Source: Mucilaginibacter pineti
GTDB lineage: Bacteria > Bacteroidota > Bacteroidia > Sphingobacteriales > Sphingobacteriaceae
Assembly: GCF_900101875.1 (NCBI RefSeq)
Contig: NZ_FNAI01000002.1
Span: forward strand, 372,001 to 436,000
Direction of reading: 5' to 3'
Length of the DNA stretch: 64,000 nucleotides
Shown here in pieces: positions 46,050-55,558 of this stretch. The notes under the pieces are model-generated. The model saw nothing but the letters and a program-made list of their open reading frames with translations, was not told where the DNA came from and ran no database searches. The translations under genes were made by a program, and so were the position numbers. Position 1 is the first letter of the stretch. Each line of letters begins with the position of its first letter.

Positions 46050-48419
46050 TTAGTTTTTAACCATGCGGCTGCCATAAACCGGACCAGCGCTGTTATCTTT
46101 TTTAGGCAGCAGCTTAACCGTTACCTTTTGTTTGCCCTTGGTAAGTTCAATAGGAATGGTATAGCTGATGTCGTAAAAGCGGCTTTCTTTGTATTTGTTC
46201 AAATCTTCGGTATCAAGCTTTACGCCGTCTATCAAAATATCAAACATGCGGCCGCGGTTATCCATGCCCCAGTAGGTATTAATGAGGGTGTTTTGCGCGT
46301 TGGCATCAACCTTCATCTCGTAGGCCAGGTAACCACCGTTTTCTGTCGACCGGAATTTCTTCTGGTGATCTTCGCCGGTGATGGCATTTTCGCCTACAAA
46401 ATTATGATCGCGCTCGGGCTGCATTTCGCCTATGCGTAAAATATCGGTGGTGCGGGCTTCCAGTTCCTGTTGTTTTTTCTTTTGCTCGTCATAAGCCTTT
46501 TGCTGAACGGCCCATGTTTCGGGTGTGAAAACGTCCCAGTAAACCGAGTAATATTCGTTTTTGGTTTGATTAAAAGGAATAAGCTTAACTTCCTCGGGGC
46601 GCGAGCTGCTTGTTGTATTAAAGCTTAGTTGTTTTTTATCAACCATTTGCAGCCATTTGGCAGGGTCGGTTTCGCTGGTAACCAGTACTGGTACACCTTT
46701 AAGCGGATCGGGCTCGGTATTGCCTAAAACACCTGCTAATAGCACCGGGCCATAAAACATGGCGCGCCTGTTGGCGTTATCGGGCATTGCTTCGGTATAA
46801 ATGGTTTCTGGTGTGGTGTATTCTATCTTGTCATTATTGCTCCATTTGCGGGTTAAAACAAGGTAGCCCTGCGCATCGGCAGTAACTTTTTGCTGTTTGC
46901 CGTTAACGGTAAGCGTGGCGTTGCTGGTCCATTTTGGTTTACGGATGCGGATGGCAAACGTAGCCGGTTTTAATGTGCTGATGGATAACGCAATATGATC
47001 GCTTGACGGGAATGTGCCTTCCTGCTTAATGGTAACCCCTTTTTCGCGCCAGTTTAATACCGATGGGATGAACAGGTTAACATAAACGCTGCCATCGGCA
47101 CCTCTGAAATAAATACTCTCGTTATATTTAACATGGTTTTCCATGCCCGAGCCAACGCAGCAGGTAAAATCATCAAACGGGGTACTGTAATGTTTTGTGC
47201 CGCCCATCCTTAGCGGTACAAAGTAGCACATCATCCCGGTTTCATGGTTTTGAGAAGCCAATATGTGGTTATATAAAGCCTTTTCGTAAAAATCCATCAA
47301 ATTGGCCGAAGGATCAACCGCGAATAAATGCCTGGTTAACTTAAGCATGTTATAGGTGTTGCAGGTTTCGGTAGTGTTTTCGGTAAGGCGGTCGTTGAGT
47401 TTGCCTGGCTCGCTTAGGTACTCATAATTACTGTTGCCTCCTGTTGCGTAGGAGTGGTTGTTTACAATTGTTTCCCAAAAGAAATCGGCAATGGCTTTAT
47501 CTTTTGTATCGCCGGTAAGCTCATACCTGCGGGCGCTTGCAATTATTTTAGGTATTTGTGTATTGGAATGTTTGCCCGGTAAAATATCCTGCTTTTGTGC
47601 AAGCGGATCTAACACTTTTTTGTCGTAGAATTTATAAGACAGATCGAGGTATTTCTTTTCGCCGGTTATAGCGTATAAATTGGTAAAAGTTTCGGCCATG
47701 CCGCCGTATTCGCAAAGCAGCATTTTTTGCAGCTTTTCATCGTCGAGGTTTTTAATGGTTTCTCCTGTCCAGTCGCTCATGCCTTTACATATTTGCAACG
47801 CCTGTTTGTTATTGGTATATAAATAAGCATCCAGCAAGCCGGCCATAACCTTATGTACCGTATACCACGGCGACCAGCCGCCATTTAAATCAAATCCGCG
47901 CGAGCGTATATCACCGCGGGCAACTTCTGCCCATACGGTATCTTCTTTAGGTATGGCGCCAACATAACCGGTTTTACGGGCCACCTGGCATTCATTAAGT
48001 TCACTTACTATATAATTAACGCGTTTTAAAAATTCAGGGTCGCGGGTTGAGGCGTAGTGCATAGATATAGCCGACAGGTAATGGCCCAGGGTATGCCCAG
48101 CCAAACCCGATGACTCCCAGCCTTCATACTGCCTGCCCTTGGGTTTTAGACCCGAGTGCGCGCGAAATGCTGACAGCAAACGATCGGGCTCTATAGATAA
48201 AAGGTAGGCTTCATCAACCTTCATGGCCTGTTTAAACGGGCTTTCCAGTAATTGCACATCTTTTAAATCAAAAGTATAGGCCTTAATAGGTACCTGGGTT
48301 TTAACCTTCATCCGGGTATCATTCCACTCGGGCACGTATGATTGCGCATGTACCAGCCCGGCAGACGATAAAACTACCGCCGCGCATAAATTAAATTTTA
48401 ACCACTTGTTTATTAACAT
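46050..48419 (-). CDS. GH146 beta-L-arabinofuranosidase (DUF1680 superfamily)
   Basis: 789 residues, signal peptide about 1-25 (VHA/Q). Catalytic cluster: TTETCNTYNM with Glu351 and Cys353, and FTCCVGSGMENH with Cys420 and Cys421, as in the zinc-cysteine active site shared by GH127 and GH146. GWSPWYTVHKVMAGLLDAY and the GRQYEGWESSGLAGHTLGHYLSA start are typical of GH146. C-terminal beta domains resemble DUF4986/DUF6805. First gene of the minus-strand operon, divergent from AraC copy 2. With GH127 it could remove successive beta-L-Araf residues or act on beta-Araf of rhamnogalacturonan-II; hydroxyproline genes nearby favour extensin. Confidence 0.9.
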   Translation of the reverse strand: MLINKWLKFNLCAAVVLSSAGLVHAQSYVPEWNDTRMKVKTQVPIKAYTFDLKDVQLLESPFKQAMKVDEAYLLSIEPDRLLSAFRAHSGLKPKGRQYEGWESSGLAGHTLGHYLSAISMHYASTRDPEFLKRVNYIVSELNECQVARKTGYVGAIPKEDTVWAEVARGDIRSRGFDLNGGWSPWYTVHKVMAGLLDAYLYTNNKQALQICKGMSDWTGETIKNLDDEKLQKMLLCEYGGMAETFTNLYAITGEKKYLDLSYKFYDKKVLDPLAQKQDILPGKHSNTQIPKIIASARRYELTGDTKDKAIADFFWETIVNNHSYATGGNSNYEYLSEPGKLNDRLTENTTETCNTYNMLKLTRHLFAVDPSANLMDFYEKALYNHILASQNHETGMMCYFVPLRMGGTKHYSTPFDDFTCCVGSGMENHVKYNESIYFRGADGSVYVNLFIPSVLNWREKGVTIKQEGTFPSSDHIALSISTLKPATFAIRIRKPKWTSNATLTVNGKQQKVTADAQGYLVLTRKWSNNDKIEYTTPETIYTEAMPDNANRRAMFYGPVLLAGVLGNTEPDPLKGVPVLVTSETDPAKWLQMVDKKQLSFNTTSSSRPEEVKLIPFNQTKNEYYSVYWDVFTPETWAVQQKAYDEQKKKQQELEARTTDILRIGEMQPERDHNFVGENAITGEDHQKKFRSTENGGYLAYEMKVDANAQNTLINTYWGMDNRGRMFDILIDGVKLDTEDLNKYKESRFYDISYTIPIELTKGKQKVTVKLLPKKDNSAGPVYGSRMVKN

Positions 48420-48829
48420 AATATCGCTTTATATACAACAATAAATCAGTTTATAAAATTACTCCCGCACCCCTATTAATTATTGTTGATAATTTGCAGG
48501 AGATAGCAACATTTTAACACTTTTTGATTTAACGTTATGTGATATGTGTATTTATAAGGTAATAACGAAAAAATGAATGTTAAAATTACACATATTATAT
48601 AGTGTGTTGCAAGTGCATTGTGTAACCTTTTTGAGATTTAATTTGCTGGTGGTTTTTGAGGAGTAGCGTGTCGGTGAAAATGTTAACATCTACGTCATTT
48701 TTCTGATTTTATTGCCCTTGCTGTTCAATAAATTATCAGATGATAACCGTATTTTATCCGTTTAGATTAAATTATTGCTTAATTGAGTTAAGTAATTGTA
48801 AATTAAGGCTGGATTAACAAATTAAACAG
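48420..48829. promoter_or_regulatory. Divergent control region between GH146 operon and AraC copy 2
   Basis: 410 bp, AT-rich, no coding frame. ATAACCGTATTTT at 48743-48755 is the exact reverse complement of a 13-mer upstream of the hydroxyproline deaminase (32309-32321). The last 40 bp share TTGTAAATT and CTGGATTAACAAA with the leader of AraC copy 1. Confidence 0.5.
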
Positions 48830-49732
48830 ATGAAAGTTTTACAATTTACTATTCCAGTGACGCACGATAAGAGCGTAATTGCCGAGAAAGTTAGTCAATC
48901 GTATCATTACCCTTACCTGCACCGGCACAAGGAGGTACAGATCACCTGGATCCAGCGCGGAGAAGGTACCTTAATAGCGGGTAATAACATGCACGACTAC
49001 TCTGCCGGGGATATATTTGTATTGGGCGCCAACCTGCCCCATGTATTTAAAAGTAATCCCGAGTACTTTGTTCCCAATTCAGATAAGCAGGTAGAAGCTT
49101 TAACCATCTTTTTTAATCCTGAAGGAGTATTAGCCTCGATGTTTGATTTGCCCGAGTTAAAATCAAGCAAAATGTTTTTGCAGCAGCATCAGCAAGGGTT
49201 TAAAATACCACATGCCATTGCTGATGATATTACAGAATTGATGATGGGCCTTAAAAATTCCTTCGGCCCAGATCAGCTTATTCAGTTCCTTAGCCTGGTT
49301 AAAGGGCTAACCAATATCAAATACAAGTTAGATCCGCTTTCGTCATACGGTAACCTGCCCGGTATTACAGAAAACGAAGGGATTCGCATAGGTAACATAT
49401 ATAACTTTATAATGCAGCACTACAGCGAACAGATAACGCTGGAAGATGTGGCCAAGGTAGCCTTTATGACGCCCGAATCTTTTTGCCGTTACTTTAAAAA
49501 GCATACCGGGCATACGTTTATCTCCTTTCTTAACGAGATAAGGGTTAACGAAGCCTGCAAAAAACTCATTGCCCATAAGTTTGAAAGTATTAATACCGTA
49601 GCCTACAAATGCGGTTTTAAGAGCATCACCAACTTTAACCGCGTATTTAAGTTTGTTATCGGCAATTCGCCGCGCGGTTACCTGGAATCATACAATAATA
49701 ATCTTATCAGCCTTAACAGGGTAGCAAGCTAA
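48830..49732 (+). CDS. AraC-family transcriptional regulator (copy 2)
   Basis: 300 residues, the same length and domain order as the regulator at 36191-37093: cupin-like sensor (HYPYLHRHKEVQITWI, AGDIFVLGANLPHVF) and two helix-turn-helix units at about 190-290. The DNA-binding region is almost identical between the copies, while the sensor half differs at scattered sites, so they probably bind the same operators but may respond to different ligands or levels. It is divergent from the GH146-GH127 operon and 55 bp upstream of the DUF885 peptidase, likely heading that plus-strand group. Confidence 0.92.
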   Translation: MKVLQFTIPVTHDKSVIAEKVSQSYHYPYLHRHKEVQITWIQRGEGTLIAGNNMHDYSAGDIFVLGANLPHVFKSNPEYFVPNSDKQVEALTIFFNPEGVLASMFDLPELKSSKMFLQQHQQGFKIPHAIADDITELMMGLKNSFGPDQLIQFLSLVKGLTNIKYKLDPLSSYGNLPGITENEGIRIGNIYNFIMQHYSEQITLEDVAKVAFMTPESFCRYFKKHTGHTFISFLNEIRVNEACKKLIAHKFESINTVAYKCGFKSITNFNRVFKFVIGNSPRGYLESYNNNLISLNRVAS

Positions 49733-49787
49733 AATAAAACGTATTTGATATAACTTTTACACTCCCTTACCCTTTAAATAATTAATT

Positions 49788-51581
49788 GTGCTAAAAACAC
49801 TTAAATTTTCGTGCGCGCTGCTTTCGGCGTCATGTATCACTTTCTGCGCGTTTAATGCAACAGCGCAAACCGCCGCCGCCAATCTTTACGAGCAAAGCAG
49901 CGAAATTGCCGGTACCATTATTCAATACGGCCGCGATGTAAGCGCCGTACGTGATTTTTACTCGCCATACAGCGTAAATGAACGTTCCGAGTATCAATAC
50001 AAATTAAACGTGCTCAACTCGCCCGAACAGCTTAAGCGGTTGATTGAAGTTGATAACGATTACCTGAAACGATTAGATCAGACAGATTTTGCAGCCCTGA
50101 GCATCTACGGCAAGGTAGATTTTACCCTGCTTAAAAAAAGGATCAACTTTGATCTTGGCGACCTGAAAAAAGAAGGCGAGCAATATAGTCAGATCACAAA
50201 ATACCTCACCTGCGCCGACGGCATCTATTCGTTAGAAAAACTGCGCCGTCGCGGTACATTTGTTGATGGCGAAAAGGTAGCTACAGAATTAAACAATATT
50301 CTGAAGCAGATAAAAGCAGATACTGCCGAATACAAAAAGATTCAAAGCATTGATATGCCGCTTGCCAAAACCCTGCGTGATGCTTTGCTGGGTTTAAAAG
50401 ACAGGCTGAAAGATTTTTATGGTTTTTATAACAACTTTGATCCTGCATTTACCTGGTGGGTGCCCGAACCTTACAAAGCGGTAAACGATGCTTTGCAGGA
50501 TTACAGCGTACTTGTCCTTAAAAAAGGAAAGGTAAACACTACCCAAAAGCCTGATAACAGCGGCATTAAAGGTGTGCCTATCGGTCGTGATGCGTTGATA
50601 AGCCAGTTAAGGGCCGAGATGATCCCTTACACACCCGAAGAACTTATACAGTTAGCCAATAAGGAATTTGCCTGGTGCGATAAAGAAATGCTGAAAGCAT
50701 CGCAGGAAATGGGTTTTGGCAACGATTGGAAAAAGGCACTTGAAAAAGTAAAGAACAGCTACGTACCCGTAGGCCATCAACCTGAACTTATTGTTAAGCT
50801 ATATAACGATGCACTCAGCTTTATTAAAGAGCGCGACCTGATAACTATTCCACCCCTTGCCGAAGAAACATGGGGCATGGTTATGATGTCGCCACAGCGG
50901 CAATTGGTAAACCCGTTTTTTACCGGCGGTAAAGAGATCAGTATCTCGTATCCAACAAATAGCATGGAAGCTGAAGATAAGCTGATGAGCATGCGCGGCA
51001 ACAATCCTTACTTTTCGCGCGGTACAGTGCAGCATGAGCTTATTCCGGGCCACAACTTGCAATATTTTATGAATAGCCGCTATAAAGCTTATCGCGGAGA
51101 TTTTGAAACCCCTTTTGCGGTTGAAGGCTGGGCTTTATACTGGGAGCTATTACTTTACGAAAAAGGCTTTGCCAAAACACCCGAAGAAAAGGTGGGCATG
51201 CTATTCTGGAGGATGCACCGCTGTGCCAGGATCATATTTTCGCTTAACTACCACCTGGGCAAATGGACTCCGCAGGAATGCATAGACTTTTTGGTTGATC
51301 GTGTTGGGCATGAAAAAGCTAACGCAGCCGGCGAAGTAAGGCGTTCGTTTGAAGGAGGATATAGTCCGCTTTACCAGGTGGCTTACCTGCTGGGTGGCTT
51401 ACAGCTAACAGCCCTGCAAAAGGAAATGGTTGGCAGCGGAAAAATGACCTATAAGCAATTCCATGATGCGGTAATGAAAGAGAACCTTATCCCCATTGAA
51501 ATGGTAAGGGCCACATTAACCAACCAGCCATTAACCAAGGATTTTACAACAAGCTGGAAATTTTACGATTTTAATAAATAA
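49788..51581 (+). CDS. DUF885 family metallopeptidase, secreted
   Basis: 597 residues beginning at a GTG codon (MLKTLKFSCALL); no ATG occurs close by. Signal peptide about 1-27 (ATA/Q), so periplasmic. The DUF885 metal motif HELIPGH at 416-422 and the distal VEGWALY (Glu446) are intact, as is the downstream LNYHLGKWT region. DUF885 proteins are predicted zinc carboxy- or oligopeptidases; cleavage preference is unknown. Located 55 bp after AraC copy 2 and before an amino-acid permease, it is well placed to trim peptides left after deglycosylation of hydroxyproline-rich glycoproteins. Confidence 0.88.
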   Translation: MLKTLKFSCALLSASCITFCAFNATAQTAAANLYEQSSEIAGTIIQYGRDVSAVRDFYSPYSVNERSEYQYKLNVLNSPEQLKRLIEVDNDYLKRLDQTDFAALSIYGKVDFTLLKKRINFDLGDLKKEGEQYSQITKYLTCADGIYSLEKLRRRGTFVDGEKVATELNNILKQIKADTAEYKKIQSIDMPLAKTLRDALLGLKDRLKDFYGFYNNFDPAFTWWVPEPYKAVNDALQDYSVLVLKKGKVNTTQKPDNSGIKGVPIGRDALISQLRAEMIPYTPEELIQLANKEFAWCDKEMLKASQEMGFGNDWKKALEKVKNSYVPVGHQPELIVKLYNDALSFIKERDLITIPPLAEETWGMVMMSPQRQLVNPFFTGGKEISISYPTNSMEAEDKLMSMRGNNPYFSRGTVQHELIPGHNLQYFMNSRYKAYRGDFETPFAVEGWALYWELLLYEKGFAKTPEEKVGMLFWRMHRCARIIFSLNYHLGKWTPQECIDFLVDRVGHEKANAAGEVRRSFEGGYSPLYQVAYLLGGLQLTALQKEMVGSGKMTYKQFHDAVMKENLIPIEMVRATLTNQPLTKDFTTSWKFYDFNK

Positions 51582-51634
51582 CAGTCCCCTCATTATTAAT
51601 CAAATTTTAAAAAAGATCCCCATCATATATTTAT

Positions 51635-53050
51635 ATGGATAATAATACCTCTTTTAAGCCCTCACTAAGGTTAATGGATGCTACTATGTTGGTAGCCGGC
51701 AGTATGATAGGCTCGGGCATATTTATAGTAAGCGCAGATATTACCCGGAATGTGGGCAGCGCCGGCTGGCTATTATTTGTTTGGCTGATAACCGGTTTTA
51801 TGACCCTCACGGCCGCCCTCAGCTATGGCGAATTAAGTGCGATGTTCCCAAAGGCGGGTGGTCAATATGTTTATCTGAAAGAAGCATACAATCCCCTGGT
51901 AGGCTTTTTATACGGATGGAGCTTTTTTACAGTGATACAAACCGCAACCATTGCAGCGGTGGGGGTAGCCTTTGCCAAGTTTACCGCCTATTTAATACCG
52001 CAGCTAAGCGAAGATCTGGTGGCGCTTAACCTGGGTTTTATAACCATATCGCCGGCACAGCTGCTGTCAATACTGGTTATAGTGCTGTTAACCTATATTA
52101 ATACCCGTGGCGTAAACAGTGGTAAAATAGTGCAAACCATTTTTACAATGGCCAAGCTGCTGAGTTTACTTGGTTTAATTGTATTTGGGTTATTTGCGGT
52201 AAAGGCATCAGTATGGCATCAAAACTGGGAGAATGCCTGGAGCATGCACAGTTTAAAGGCCGATGGCAGCATATCAACCTATACAACTATAGCTGCTTTG
52301 GGTGCCATAGCTTCGGCAATGGTAGGCTCCATCTTCAGTAGCGATTCATGGAATAACGTAACCTTTATAGCCGGCGAAATAAAAAATCCGAAAAGGAACA
52401 TCGGTTTAAGTTTGGCTTTGGGTACGCTTATAGTTACGGTTATATATATACTAACCAATATCATGTACACCGGCGTGCTCTCGTTACATGACATAGCCAC
52501 TGCCGATAAGGATAGGGTGGGGGTAACTGCTTCGCAACAAATTTTTGGCAGCTCGGGTACGGTAATTATTGCCTTGCTTATTATGGTGTCTACATTTGGT
52601 TGTAACAACGGGCTTATCATGTCGGGCGCGCGGGTTTACTACTCCATGGCTAAAGACAGGTTGTTTTTCAAAAAGGTAGGTACACTCAATAAAAACTCGG
52701 TACCCGGTTTTGGTTTATGGCTGCAATGTGTTTTTGCCTGTTTATGGAGCCTGAGCGGCAAATACGGCGACCTGTTGGATATGATATCCTTCGTGGTAGT
52801 AGTTTTTTATGTGCTTACCATCATCGGCATCTTCATCTTACGCCGCAAAATGCCCAATGCCGAACGGCCTTACAAGGCATTTGGCTATCCGGTATTGCCC
52901 ATAATTTATATTATAATGGGTATTGCGTTTTGCCTGCTGCTTATCAAATACAAACCTGCTTATACATGGCCGGGATTAACCATTACGCTGGCAGGTATCC
53001 CCGTTTATTACCTTATTAACCTTACGCAAAAGAAAGCTGAGGCAGCATAA
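51635..53050 (+). CDS. APC-family amino-acid permease
   Basis: 471 residues with about 12 hydrophobic membrane segments. The first helix carries the APC-superfamily substrate loop GSMIGSGIF, followed by SYGELSAMFPKAGGQYVYLKEAYNP, typical of LAT/APC amino-acid:polyamine transporters of the inner membrane. It starts 53 bp after the DUF885 peptidase and likely shares its transcript. In this neighbourhood import of hydroxyproline or proline is the natural guess, but substrate cannot be read from sequence. Confidence 0.9.
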   Translation: MDNNTSFKPSLRLMDATMLVAGSMIGSGIFIVSADITRNVGSAGWLLFVWLITGFMTLTAALSYGELSAMFPKAGGQYVYLKEAYNPLVGFLYGWSFFTVIQTATIAAVGVAFAKFTAYLIPQLSEDLVALNLGFITISPAQLLSILVIVLLTYINTRGVNSGKIVQTIFTMAKLLSLLGLIVFGLFAVKASVWHQNWENAWSMHSLKADGSISTYTTIAALGAIASAMVGSIFSSDSWNNVTFIAGEIKNPKRNIGLSLALGTLIVTVIYILTNIMYTGVLSLHDIATADKDRVGVTASQQIFGSSGTVIIALLIMVSTFGCNNGLIMSGARVYYSMAKDRLFFKKVGTLNKNSVPGFGLWLQCVFACLWSLSGKYGDLLDMISFVVVVFYVLTIIGIFILRRKMPNAERPYKAFGYPVLPIIYIIMGIAFCLLLIKYKPAYTWPGLTITLAGIPVYYLINLTQKKAEAA

Positions 53051-53114
53051 AATTCACCAAAGCTTAACTGGAATTATACACTAAGGACATACTCCCTAAA
53101 AGTTGCTAAAGTTC

Positions 53115-53140
53115 ATTATGGTAAATGGTTTTACCATAAT
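53115..53140. promoter_or_regulatory. Long palindrome upstream of the DPP-IV-like peptidase gene
   Basis: 11-bp arms ATTATGGTAAA and TTTACCATAAT around four bases. It lies 64 bp after the permease stop and 109 bp before the peptidase start. No T-run follows, so an operator for a dimeric regulator is as likely as a terminator. Confidence 0.45.
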
Positions 53141-53249
53141 TAGGGGTGTTTTGTTAGTAAATGGATAATTAGAGGTTAATAAATGGTAATTTATTGCAAA
53201 TAAAGGGTAGGTTTTTTATTTAATTTTAGTGAATACAATTGTCATCAAT

Positions 53250-55553
53250 ATGTCTTGTAAGCGTTTGCAGCTATTTTCCCTTTTAATTATTGCGGTTTTT
53301 ACTGCCGGTGGCAGTTATGCGCAGCAGGGTGGGGTTACACCATATTTACCCAGCCATGCGCAGGTTGTGCAAACGTATGGCAATGTCAATAAGCTCGATT
53401 CGGCGTGGAAAAAACTGCCGCTTAATTACAGCATCAGGCCAAACTGGCAAACAAGCAGCAAGCAATTCTGGTACGGCAAAAGGGTGGCCGACAACCAGAG
53501 CGATTATTATTTTGTTGATGCCGAAAAAGGTACAAAACATAAAGCCTTTGATACAAAAAAAATGGCCGATGCTATAGCCGCCGTTCTTGGTAAGCCTGTA
53601 CCCGCAAATAAATTCAGGGTAACACAGCTGTTTTATGATACCGACGAAAAACAGGTAAAGCTTAAATACAACGATACCTGGTTTAAATGCAACCTTGATG
53701 ATTACCATTGCGAAAAGTCTACCGATACCACATTTAAAAGTTACGACCCTACCCGGCCATTGCAGCGCCGCCGCTACCGTTGGGAAGGCGCTTTAAATGA
53801 TTCGTTATCGCCAGATAAGCAATGGGCCGCTTTTGTAAAAGGTGGTAATATTTATGCAAAATCGGTAAAAGATAATTCAGAAATTCAGTTTACTACAGAT
53901 GGTAATGCAGATAAACCTTATGGCGAGATCTCGTGGTCGCCGGATAGCAAGCATCTTGTTGCGTATCACATCGATCCACGCAAAATTAAGCCTGTTTATT
54001 ATGTGCTCAGTTCTGTACCGGGAACAACCCGCGGTCAGCTAAAATCGCACGAGTATGATCAGCCTGGCGACGAGTTTACTACCTACGAACCATTTTTATT
54101 TAGCATTGCCGATAAAAGCAAGCTAAAAGTTGGCGATGAAAAGCTCGACTTTTTTGGTGTGCCGGCACTGCATTGGCGGGATGGCAGCAGCAGGTATTTT
54201 ACATACGAAAAGGTAGACAGAGGCCATCAGCGTTTCCGCGTAATTGAGGTTGATGTACAAACCGGCAAAACACGCAATATTATAGATGAAAAGACAAACA
54301 CTTTTATCTACGAGCAAAGAATTTATACCCGTTATTTACCTAAAACCCATGAAATAATATGGGTTACCGAAAAAGACGGATGGCGCCATACCTACTTGGT
54401 AAATGAGCTAACTGGTAATCAAAAACTTATTACCAAAGGTAACTGGGTGGTAAGGGATATTGATAGCGTGGACATTAAAAAAAGAGAGATCTGGTTTAAC
54501 GCAAGCGGTAAAAATGAAGGCGAAGACCCTTATTTTTTACATTATTACCGCATCGGGTTTGATGGTAAAAACCTGGTTGATCTTACCCCCGAAAAAGGGA
54601 ACCATAGTATCAGCTTTTCGCCCGATAGAAAATATTATATAGATACCTATTCTGAAGTTAATATTGCCCCGCGTGTTGTACTTAAAAATACGGCAACCCT
54701 AAAAACAATAACCGAACTGGAACACCAGGACTTGAATGACCTGCTGGCAACCGGTATAAAACTACCAGAAGTTTTTGTTGCAAAAGGACGCGATGGAAAA
54801 ACAGATATCTGGGGCGTCATCTATCGCCCGGCCAACATGGATGCTACAAAAAGCTACCCGGTAATTGAAAATATATATGCTGGTCCGCAGGATTCATTTG
54901 TGCCAAAAAGCTTTTCAGCTATAAATGAAATGCAAAGCATAGCCCAACTGGGTTTTATAGTAGTACAAATTGACGGCATGGGAACGGCAAACCGTTCAAA
55001 AGCTTTTCATGATGTTTGCTGGCATAACCTTGCCGATGCCGGTTTTCCTGATAGGATTTTATGGATGCAGGCCCTGGCTGCAAAATATCCGCAAGCTGAT
55101 ATAACCCGTGTAGGTGTTTACGGAACATCTGCCGGTGGACAAAATTCCGCAGGCGCCCTGCTTTTTCACCCCGAATTTTACAAAGCAGCGGTGTCTGCCT
55201 GCGGATGTCATGATAACCGCATTGATAAACAATGGTGGAACGAGCAATGGATGGGCTATCCGGTTGGGCCGCATTATGAACAACAATCAAATATTACAAA
55301 TGCGGCTAAACTACAAGGCAGTTTAATGCTTATAGTAGGTGAGGCCGATACCAATGTTCCGCCAGAGTCAACCTATCGTTTTGCAGATGCGTTGATAAAA
55401 AATAATAAAGACTTTGATTTGTTAACCGTTCCCGGAGCAGGGCATACGGATGGCGGACCTTATGGCCGGCAAAAAAAGCGTGATTTTTTCGTGAGGCACT
55501 TGTTAAAAGCCGAGCCTCCGGCAAGAAACTACCAGGAAGTTGCGGTAGAATAA
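53250..55553 (+). CDS. S9B dipeptidyl-peptidase IV-type prolyl peptidase, secreted
   Basis: Serine peptidase that typically removes X-Pro (or X-Ala) dipeptides from peptide N-termini in the periplasm. Start set at ATG 53250 (MSCKRLQLFSLLI), which opens a clean signal peptide (SYA/Q at about 25); a GTG at 53229 would add seven residues. An eight-bladed DPP-IV propeller domain (about 70-480) precedes the alpha/beta-hydrolase domain with Ser627 (YGTSAGG), Asp700 (GEADTNVPPEST) and His732 (GAGHTDGG). 767 residues. A prolyl-specific peptidase suits the proline/hydroxyproline-rich peptides expected from extensin-like proteins. Confidence 0.92.
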   Translation: MSCKRLQLFSLLIIAVFTAGGSYAQQGGVTPYLPSHAQVVQTYGNVNKLDSAWKKLPLNYSIRPNWQTSSKQFWYGKRVADNQSDYYFVDAEKGTKHKAFDTKKMADAIAAVLGKPVPANKFRVTQLFYDTDEKQVKLKYNDTWFKCNLDDYHCEKSTDTTFKSYDPTRPLQRRRYRWEGALNDSLSPDKQWAAFVKGGNIYAKSVKDNSEIQFTTDGNADKPYGEISWSPDSKHLVAYHIDPRKIKPVYYVLSSVPGTTRGQLKSHEYDQPGDEFTTYEPFLFSIADKSKLKVGDEKLDFFGVPALHWRDGSSRYFTYEKVDRGHQRFRVIEVDVQTGKTRNIIDEKTNTFIYEQRIYTRYLPKTHEIIWVTEKDGWRHTYLVNELTGNQKLITKGNWVVRDIDSVDIKKREIWFNASGKNEGEDPYFLHYYRIGFDGKNLVDLTPEKGNHSISFSPDRKYYIDTYSEVNIAPRVVLKNTATLKTITELEHQDLNDLLATGIKLPEVFVAKGRDGKTDIWGVIYRPANMDATKSYPVIENIYAGPQDSFVPKSFSAINEMQSIAQLGFIVVQIDGMGTANRSKAFHDVCWHNLADAGFPDRILWMQALAAKYPQADITRVGVYGTSAGGQNSAGALLFHPEFYKAAVSACGCHDNRIDKQWWNEQWMGYPVGPHYEQQSNITNAAKLQGSLMLIVGEADTNVPPESTYRFADALIKNNKDFDLLTVPGAGHTDGGPYGRQKKRDFFVRHLLKAEPPARNYQEVAVE

Positions 55554-55558
55554 TAGTT

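Noticed and set aside
46035..46439. 134-codon plus-strand frame
   Set aside because: Antisense to the C-terminal domain of GH146, whose frame is clearly coding; no recognisable protein features.
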